A DNA stretch of 5,582 bases. It comes from Tagaea sp. GTDB taxonomy: Bacteria > Pseudomonadota > Alphaproteobacteria > CACIAM-22H2. Shown one piece after another: positions 1-4,458 of this stretch (within the stretch, counting starts at the first letter, position 1; each line of letters begins with the position of its first letter). The stretch is taken from assembly GCA_023653245.1 (NCBI GenBank), contig JAMNXK010000173.1, positions 1 to 5,582 on the forward strand. Direction: 5' to 3'. Position numbers and translations under genes: made by a program. The notes under the pieces are model-generated. The model did no database searches and was not told the origin of the DNA. It saw only the letters and a list, made by a program, of their open reading frames with translations.

Positions 1-843
1 ATCCAGATCCGCGATTGGCGGCCCAAGAATTTCGACGATCGCAGCTTCGGCGAGATCGCCGTGCGCGACGCCTTCGCCCGCTCGGTCAACACCTCGGCGA
101 TCCGCATCGCCCAGCAGGCGGGGATCGACAACGTGATCCGCACCGCCCAGCGCTTGGGGATCGGCTCGCCGCTGCGGCGCGATCTGTCGATCGCGCTGGG
201 CACGTCGGAAGTCACGCTGCTGGAACTGACGTCCGCCTACGCGCCCTTCGCCAATGGCGGCAACGGGGTCATTCCGTACGCGATCCTGGAAATCCGGGAT
301 GCGGGCGGCACGGTGCTTTATCGCCGCCAAGGCTCGGGGCCGGGCTCGGTGATCGGCCGCCCGGCGCTCGCCACCATGACCGAGCTGACGATGGCGAATG
401 TGCGCCAGGGCTCGGGGCGGGCGGCGAATATCGACCGGCCGGCGGGCGGCAAGACCGGTACCACGCAGGATTACCGCGACGCGTGGTTCGTGGGCTTCAC
501 CGCCGACTATGTGGCGGGCGTCTGGTTCGGCAACGACGATCGCGACGACATGCAGCGCATCACCGGCGGCACGCTGCCCGCGCGGCTGTGGCGCATCGTG
601 ATGCTCGAAGCCCATCGCGATCTGCCGGTGCGCCAATTGCCCGGCCAAGCGCCGGCCGAGGAGCCGGGCTGGTTCGCGCGGCTGTTTCAAACGGCGGCAC
701 CCGCGCCCGCATCGACGCCCGCGCCGGCGACGCCGGCCGCGGCACCGGCCGCACGCCCGGCGCGCGATCCCCTGGCGATGCCCGACGGCGCGGGACGCTT
801 CCCCGGCGACCCGAACTACAACCCGCATAGCGGCGGGAATTGA
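1..843 (+). CDS. Class A penicillin-binding protein (PBP1A family), C-terminal transpeptidase part; 5' end outside the window
   Basis: This is the tail of a bifunctional peptidoglycan synthase. Proteins of this family are anchored in the inner membrane and, in the periplasm, polymerise glycan strands (GT51 domain) and cross-link stem peptides (transpeptidase domain). The frame is open from base 1, and residues before the first in-frame GTG (window residues 6-11, WRPKNF) match the conserved WxPxNF stretch of PBP1A, so the gene clearly continues upstream. The SxN motif is SVN at window residues 28-30 (bases 82-90) and the KTG box is KTGTT at residues 151-155 (bases 451-465). The SxxK nucleophile motif and the GT51 domain lie upstream and cannot be checked. 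A G-x-LPA-x-LW segment near residue 190 is typical of the end of the transpeptidase domain. It is followed by a low-complexity Ala/Pro tail (about residues 228-255) and an Asp/Pro/Asn-rich end. The stop codon abuts that of the convergent MarR gene. Confidence in the family is high; the exact paralogue is not certain. Confidence 0.93.
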   Translation: MQIRDWRPKNFDDRSFGEIAVRDAFARSVNTSAIRIAQQAGIDNVIRTAQRLGIGSPLRRDLSIALGTSEVTLLELTSAYAPFANGGNGVIPYAILEIRDAGGTVLYRRQGSGPGSVIGRPALATMTELTMANVRQGSGRAANIDRPAGGKTGTTQDYRDAWFVGFTADYVAGVWFGNDDRDDMQRITGGTLPARLWRIVMLEAHRDLPVRQLPGQAPAEEPGWFARLFQTAAPAPASTPAPATPAAAPAARPARDPLAMPDGAGRFPGDPNYNPHSGGN

Positions 844-1419
844 TCAGGCCTGCTCGACGCAGATAAGTTCGGAATCCGCCGCCGACAGCGGCTCGTCCAA
901 CAGCCCGCAGCGGAACGGCGCGGCCTTTCCATCGGTCCGGATATGCCGGCACGTCCGGCAGACGCCGAACGCCTTGCCGCCGCGCCGCGCCAGCGCCGCG
1001 CGCAATCCCGCCGCCAGCGCGTCGGCGAGTTTCGAAGCGTCGGTGCCCGCCGCCAGGTCTTCGGCCAGACCGGCGAGCGAATCGCCGCCCAGCGCCGCGC
1101 GACCGGCGCCGGTCAATTCGAGATCGACCGAGCGGCCGTCGCGCGCGCTCGCGCGTTTGTGCACGAAACCCTTCGCTTCCAGCGCGATGATGGTTTGCGA
1201 CACGGTGCCGCGCGTCGAGCCGAGGAATTCGGCCAGCGCCGCCGGCGTGCGCGAGAAACGGTTGGCGCGCGCGAGATAGCGCAGCGCGTCCCACTGCGCG
1301 GGATTGAGATCGCCCGACCGCTCGCCCGCGCGCGCGAGCCGATCGAGCCGGCCGATCAACTCGGCGGCGCGCCAGGCGGCCCCGTTTGGTAGCGACTCGC
1401 TCTTTTTCTTTGACGCCAT
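844..1419 (-). CDS. MarR-family winged-helix regulator with a four-cysteine C-terminal extension
   Basis: This is a 191-residue DNA-binding regulator, longer than the usual 140-150 residues of MarR proteins. The helix-turn-helix spans about residues 58-86 (TPAALAEFLGSTRGTVSQ, then an IIALEAKGFV recognition/turn region). The wing is the typical D-G-R-S-V-D-L-x-LT-x-x-G stretch at about 93-106. MarR proteins bind palindromes as dimers and usually repress their own and a divergent operon. The odd part is the tail (about residues 150-191), with Cys154, Cys157, Cys171 and Cys187 in the spacing C-x2-C-x13-C-x15-C, and the segment CGLLDEPLS between the third and fourth. Four cysteines so spaced could hold zinc or an Fe-S cluster, or act as a thiol switch; which one is not visible. 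The ATG at 1419 is preceded by AAGGA with 5 bases between. It is divergent from the protoglobin operon, with a palindrome between them, which suggests that operon is its target. MarR assignment is confident; the sensing mode is inferred. Confidence 0.92.
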   Translation of the reverse strand: MASKKKSESLPNGAAWRAAELIGRLDRLARAGERSGDLNPAQWDALRYLARANRFSRTPAALAEFLGSTRGTVSQTIIALEAKGFVHKRASARDGRSVDLELTGAGRAALGGDSLAGLAEDLAAGTDASKLADALAAGLRAALARRGGKAFGVCRTCRHIRTDGKAAPFRCGLLDEPLSAADSELICVEQA

Positions 1420-1424
1420 CGCGA

Positions 1425-1429
1425 TCCTT
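1425..1429 (-). promoter_or_regulatory. Ribosome binding site of the MarR gene
   Basis: Read on the minus strand, AAGGA lies five bases before the ATG at 1419. It supports that start over any longer reading of the frame. It also sits only three bases from the near arm of the palindrome at 1433-1447, so a protein bound there would cover the leader of this gene. Confidence 0.7.
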
Positions 1430-1432
1430 ATG

Positions 1433-1447
1433 GTATCGACTCGATAC
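1433..1447. promoter_or_regulatory. Perfect 15-bp palindrome, candidate MarR operator
   Basis: GTATCGA and TCGATAC flank a single central C at 1440, giving seven perfectly matched pairs. After one mismatched pair, two further outer pairs match (1430-1431 with 1449-1450), so the symmetric site extends over about 21 bp. It lies in the only real intergenic space of the window, between the divergent MarR gene and the protoglobin operon. Size, symmetry and place fit a dimeric MarR-type operator that would control both directions. It is AT-richer than the surrounding DNA. A TTGACG at 1410-1415, inside the start of the MarR gene, could be a -35 for the rightward promoter with a weak -10 inside the palindrome, but this is only suggestive. 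Binding by the neighbouring MarR protein is inferred from position. Confidence 0.75.
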
Positions 1448-1469
1448 TATCAAGTGTCGTCCAATTCAC

Positions 1470-1475
1470 AAGGAG
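1470..1475 (+). promoter_or_regulatory. Ribosome binding site of the protoglobin gene
   Basis: AAGGAG lies eight bases before the ATG at 1484. It is the strongest Shine-Dalgarno match in the window. It decides the start: the same frame is open further upstream to an ATG at 1304, but that extension runs antisense through the MarR gene and the palindrome and has no globin similarity. Confidence 0.85.
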
Positions 1476-1483
1476 TTTTACCC

Positions 1484-2071
1484 ATGTCCGCCATCCCCGG
1501 CTATCGCCTCGGCGATTCCGCTTTGCCCGCTTCGCCGCTGAGCGCGCGCGACTTCGACGAGTTGAAGGCGTCGCTGCTGTTCGGGCCCGCCGATCTCGCC
1601 GCCCTCAAGCGCGCGCACGCGATCCTGGCCCCGCAGACCGAGGCGATCTTGGACGTCTGGTACGGGTTCGTCGGCGCTACGCCGCATTTGCTGGCGCACT
1701 TCGCCGATCCGAAATCCGGCGCCCCCTCGACCGCCTATCTGGGCGCGGTGCGAAAGCGCTTCGGACAATGGATTCTCGATACGTGCCGCGCCGAGTACGA
1801 TGCGACCTGGCTCGCTTGGATGGACGAGATCGGCAAGCGCCATCACCGCGTCGGCAAGAACAAGACCGACGGCGCCGTCGCGTCGGCGCACATTCCGCTG
1901 CGCCATTTGCTCGCCTTGGCCTATCCGATCTCGGCGACGATCCGCCCGTTCCTGGCGAAGTCGGGCGCGTCGGCCGACGATGTCGAAGCGATGCACGCCG
2001 CCTGGACGAAATCCGTGCTGCTGCAGGCGATCCTGTGGGCGCGGCCTTACGCGAATGACGGGGACTTCTGA
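1484..2071 (+). CDS. pgb: Protoglobin (single-domain haem globin)
   Basis: This is a 195-residue soluble haem protein of the protoglobin family, which is related to the sensor domain of globin-coupled sensors. Family members bind O2, CO and NO; proposed roles are gas sensing, NO/O2 chemistry or detoxification, none settled. From memory, the length and many segments closely match the Methanosarcina acetivorans protoglobin: LDVWYGFVG at about 56-64, AVRKRFGQWILDTC at 88-101, EIGKRHHR at 115-122, and a YANDGDF C-terminus. Expected haem-pocket residues are present: proximal His120 (followed by His121), distal Trp59 and Tyr60, Phe93, and Cys101. No output domain (GGDEF, methyl-accepting or kinase) follows, so it is a stand-alone globin. 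The AAGGAG eight bases upstream fixes the start. The TGA overlaps the ATG of the redoxin gene by one base (TGATG), so the two are probably translationally coupled. Expression is probably set by the palindrome at 1433-1447. The family is near certain; the physiological role is not known. Confidence 0.95.
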   Translation: MSAIPGYRLGDSALPASPLSARDFDELKASLLFGPADLAALKRAHAILAPQTEAILDVWYGFVGATPHLLAHFADPKSGAPSTAYLGAVRKRFGQWILDTCRAEYDATWLAWMDEIGKRHHRVGKNKTDGAVASAHIPLRHLLALAYPISATIRPFLAKSGASADDVEAMHAAWTKSVLLQAILWARPYANDGDF

Positions 2072-2574
2072 TGCTCGCCCCCGAATGGCAGGTCGCACGC
2101 TGGTTCAACGCGCCCGGCCCCCTGTCGCTCGCCGCCTTGCGCGGCAAGGTGGTGCTAGCCGTCGCTTTCCAGATGCTCTGCCCGGGCTGCGTCGCCAAGG
2201 GCCTGCCGCAAGCCCAGCGCGTGCGCGCCGCCTTCGACGATCGGCTGGTGGTTTTGGGGCTGCACAGCGTGTTCGAACATCACGACGCGCAAGGCTCGCC
2301 GGCGGCCCTCGCCGCGTTCCTGCACGAGTATCGCATCGGGTTTCCGGTGGCGCTCGACGCGCCGGCCGAAGACGGGCCGATCCCGCATACCATGCGCGCT
2401 TACGGTTTGCGCGGTACGCCCTCGGCCTTGCTGATCGACAAATCCGGCCGGCTGCGGATGCACGAGTTCGGGCATATCGACGACCTCGTGCTGGGTGCGA
2501 CGATCGGATCGTTGTTGGCCGAGACCGGCGCGGATTGCGGGCCCGACGGATGCCCGGCGCCGACGCCCGCATGA
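2071..2574 (+). CDS. Thioredoxin-fold redoxin (TlpA/AhpC-TSA-like) with CPGC active site
   Basis: This 167-residue protein has a thioredoxin fold. A beta strand (GKVVLAVAFQ, about 25-34) leads into the CPGC dithiol motif at Cys37-Cys40. A GTP at 115-117 places the expected cis-proline (Pro117) before the strand SALLID, and then come DKSG and a C-terminal helix. Such proteins carry out thiol-disulphide exchange or peroxide reduction; two cysteines in CxxC form favour disulphide exchange over a classical peroxiredoxin. There is no signal peptide or lipobox, so unlike exported TlpA it should act in the cytoplasm. A second cysteine pair, Cys156 and Cys161 in DCGPDGC, sits at the extreme C-terminus and might relay electrons or bind metal. 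The start overlaps the protoglobin stop by one base, with only a GGGG as a weak ribosome site, and the end overlaps the next gene by four bases. It is thus co-expressed with a haem globin and may maintain redox state or repair thiols there (inference). The substrate is unknown. Confidence 0.88.
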   Translation: MLAPEWQVARWFNAPGPLSLAALRGKVVLAVAFQMLCPGCVAKGLPQAQRVRAAFDDRLVVLGLHSVFEHHDAQGSPAALAAFLHEYRIGFPVALDAPAEDGPIPHTMRAYGLRGTPSALLIDKSGRLRMHEFGHIDDLVLGATIGSLLAETGADCGPDGCPAPTPA

Positions 2575-3269
2575 AGACGCTGCTCGCATTCCGGCATGTC
2601 CATTTCGAGGATCTCGGCGCATTCGCGCCGGCCGTCGAGCGGCTCGGTTGGACACTCCGTTACATCGACGCGGCCGACGAACCGATCGATGTCGCGCAGG
2701 CTTCGGCATGCGACCTGCTCGCGGTACTCGGCGGTCCGATCGGCGCTTACGAGGAGGATCGCTATTCCTTCTTGACGGCGGAACTCGCCGCCATCGAGTG
2801 CCGGCTCGCGAAGGACCGCCCCGTGCTCGGGATTTGCCTCGGCGCCCAGTTGATCGCGCGGGCGGCCGGCGCCAAGGTCTTCCCATCGGGATTCAAGGAA
2901 ATCGGCTTTGCGCCGATCGAGTTGACGCCAACGGGTGCGGCTGGAATTCTCGCCCCGTTCGCGACGGACGCCGTCACGCTGCACTGGCATGGCGACACGT
3001 TCGATTTGCCGACCGGCGCCGCGTTGCTGGCCAGTACGCGACAATGTCGAAATCAAGCCTTTACGCTGGGCCGGAACGTCGCCGCGTTTCAGTTCCACCC
3101 CGAAGCCGGCGGCCCGGGATTCGAACGCTGGCTTGTCGGACATGCGGCCGAGCTGGCGGCCGCCGGCATCGACCCGAGGCAGCTTCGAAACGATTCCGAT
3201 AGGCTCGGATCGAAGCTCTCGGCGAAGGCGGCGTGGGTGATCGAACGATATCTTGCCGGGCTCGCGTGA
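2571..3269 (+). CDS. Class I glutamine amidotransferase-like protein (GMP synthase GATase-like)
   Basis: This is a 232-residue stand-alone GATase1 domain of the sort that in other enzymes hydrolyses glutamine and hands on ammonia. The catalytic triad is complete. The nucleophile Cys89 sits in GICLGAQLIARA, and His176 and Glu178 sit in FQFHPE. The early LGGPIGAYEED (53-63) forms the oxyanion region, and LHWHGDTFDLP (137-147) is typical of the free-standing subgroup annotated as glutamine amidotransferases of unknown target. There is no synthetase domain, transmembrane segment or signal peptide, so it should be cytoplasmic. The start was put at 2571 because its ATGA overlaps the redoxin stop. 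An in-frame ATG at 2550 would add seven residues but lies inside the redoxin gene. It is the last gene of the globin operon, ending four bases before the convergent transporter gene. Relatives include gamma-glutamyl peptide or polyamine hydrolases, so glutathione or another gamma-glutamyl compound is a possible but unproven substrate. Confidence 0.9.
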   Translation: MKTLLAFRHVHFEDLGAFAPAVERLGWTLRYIDAADEPIDVAQASACDLLAVLGGPIGAYEEDRYSFLTAELAAIECRLAKDRPVLGICLGAQLIARAAGAKVFPSGFKEIGFAPIELTPTGAAGILAPFATDAVTLHWHGDTFDLPTGAALLASTRQCRNQAFTLGRNVAAFQFHPEAGGPGFERWLVGHAAELAAAGIDPRQLRNDSDRLGSKLSAKAAWVIERYLAGLA

Positions 3270-3273
3270 GCTT

Positions 3274-4458
3274 TCAGCGCCTGACCAGCAGCGCGAAGCT
3301 CGCATAGGTCGCCAGGCCGCAGCCGAACACGAGCGCGGGCAAGGCGACCACGCCGCCGTCGTGCAACTGCCCGAACGCGATGCCGACCACGGCGGCAAGC
3401 GCGAAATGCCCGAAGCCCATCAGCGCCGACGCGGCGCCCGCCATTTGGGCGTAGCCGGCCAGCGCCCCGCCCTGGCCGTTGGGCATGACGATGCCCATCC
3501 CAACCATGTAAAGCGCCATCGGACTCACGAGCCAGAACGCGCCGACGAGTCCCGGCTGCGCCAAGCCCGACAGCGCCGCGGCCAGCATAGCACCGCCGCT
3601 CAGGATGTTGATCGCGGCCCCGAGCGCGAGCATCCGGTCGATACCCAGGCGCTTGGTGAACCGCACGGTGACTCGCGTGCCGGCGAAGTAGCCCGCGACG
3701 CACAGCGCGAAGAACCAAGCGTAGACCGCGGGCGTCAGGCCCAGCACGTCGATCAGCACGAAGGACGAGCCCGAGATGAACGCGAACAGCCCCGCATAGC
3801 TGAACGCCACCGCCAGCGCGTAGCCGAGATAGATCCGGTCGCCCAGCAGCGTGCGATAGTTGCGCAGCATCGGCGCCAAATCGGTCGCGCGCGGGTTCTT
3901 GTGCGCGTTGGTCTCGCCGAGGGCCGTGAGGCAGGCGAGCAGGACCAGCGCCACGCCGAGCAGCAGCGCGAAGTTCCAGCGCCAGCCGAACCACGTTTCG
4001 ATCAGCCCGCCCAAGATCGGGCCGATGGCGGGTGCAAAGGCCATCACCGAGCCGACGGCCGCCAGCGCGCGCGCCGTGCCGTCCGGACCGTAGACGTCGC
4101 GCACGATGGCCCGGCCCAGCACCACGCCCGCGCAGGCACCGGCGGCTTGCGCCGCGCGCGCCCAAATCAGCGCTTCGATGGTGGGTGCGAGCGCGCAAGC
4201 GAGCGTGGCACCTGCGTAGATCGCGATCCCGCCCAGCGCCACCGGCTTGCGCCCGAAACGGTCCGACAGCGGGCCGTAGGCGAGCTGCACCAGGGCGAAC
4301 GCGGTCATGTACGCCGAGAGCGTGAGCTGCGCTTGTGCTACGCCGGCGTTGAAACTCCGCGCGATCGCCGGCAGCGAGGGCAGATAGAGATCGGTCGAGA
4401 GCGGGCCGATCGCGACCAAGGCGACGACCAACGGAAAGACGAAGCGCCCGCCTTTCAC
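3274..4458 (-). CDS. Bcr/CflA-family MFS drug/H+ antiporter (second of a tandem pair)
   Basis: This 394-residue inner-membrane transporter has the 12 hydrophobic segments expected for the family, whose members export drugs or small metabolites in exchange for protons. Family marks include GPLSTDLYLPSLP at 18-30 in helix 1, the MFS motif A GPLSDRFGRKP at 62-72 in the loop between helices 2 and 3, RAIVRD at 116-121, and the antiporter motif C APAIGPILGG at 142-151 in helix 5. A GTG start at 4458 is chosen. It overlaps the stop of the upstream gene by four bases (GTGA), has GAGGA nine bases upstream, and puts helix 1 at the N-terminus. The frame stays open further upstream, but that part is antisense-like noise over the first transporter. 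It is clearly related to its upstream neighbour (same motifs, same length class), so the pair looks like an old duplication. Substrate is not predictable. It converges with the amidotransferase gene. Confidence 0.93.
   Translation of the reverse strand: MKGGRFVFPLVVALVAIGPLSTDLYLPSLPAIARSFNAGVAQAQLTLSAYMTAFALVQLAYGPLSDRFGRKPVALGGIAIYAGATLACALAPTIEALIWARAAQAAGACAGVVLGRAIVRDVYGPDGTARALAAVGSVMAFAPAIGPILGGLIETWFGWRWNFALLLGVALVLLACLTALGETNAHKNPRATDLAPMLRNYRTLLGDRIYLGYALAVAFSYAGLFAFISGSSFVLIDVLGLTPAVYAWFFALCVAGYFAGTRVTVRFTKRLGIDRMLALGAAINILSGGAMLAAALSGLAQPGLVGAFWLVSPMALYMVGMGIVMPNGQGGALAGYAQMAGAASALMGFGHFALAAVVGIAFGQLHDGGVVALPALVFGCGLATYASFALLVRR

Noticed and set aside
708..765. Ala/Pro repeat-like stretch in the PBP tail as a DNA repeat
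   Set aside because: It is imperfect low-complexity coding sequence, common in the tails of class A PBPs of GC-rich bacteria, not a structured repeat array.
822..837. CCCGC/GCGGG hairpin near the end of the PBP gene as a terminator
   Set aside because: The stem has only five pairs, it lies inside codons, and it is not followed by a run of T on the plus strand.
560..1453. Minus-strand open frame covering the PBP end, the MarR gene and the intergenic region
   Set aside because: It is an Arg/Gly/Ala-rich shadow in another frame. The MarR frame has proper helix-turn-helix and wing motifs and its own ribosome site.
1304..1483. Possible 60-residue N-terminal extension of the protoglobin
   Set aside because: It would run antisense through the MarR gene and across the palindrome, lacks globin similarity, and the AAGGAG at 1470-1475 fixes the start at 1484.
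1775..1782. CTCGATAC copy inside the protoglobin gene, like one arm of the operator palindrome
   Set aside because: It is a single half-site in coding sequence without the other arm; an eight-base match of this kind is likely chance.
3260..3275. GCTC-GCGT-GAGC hairpin with TTT at the end of the amidotransferase gene as a terminator
   Set aside because: The stem is only four pairs with three following T, which is expected by chance in such DNA.
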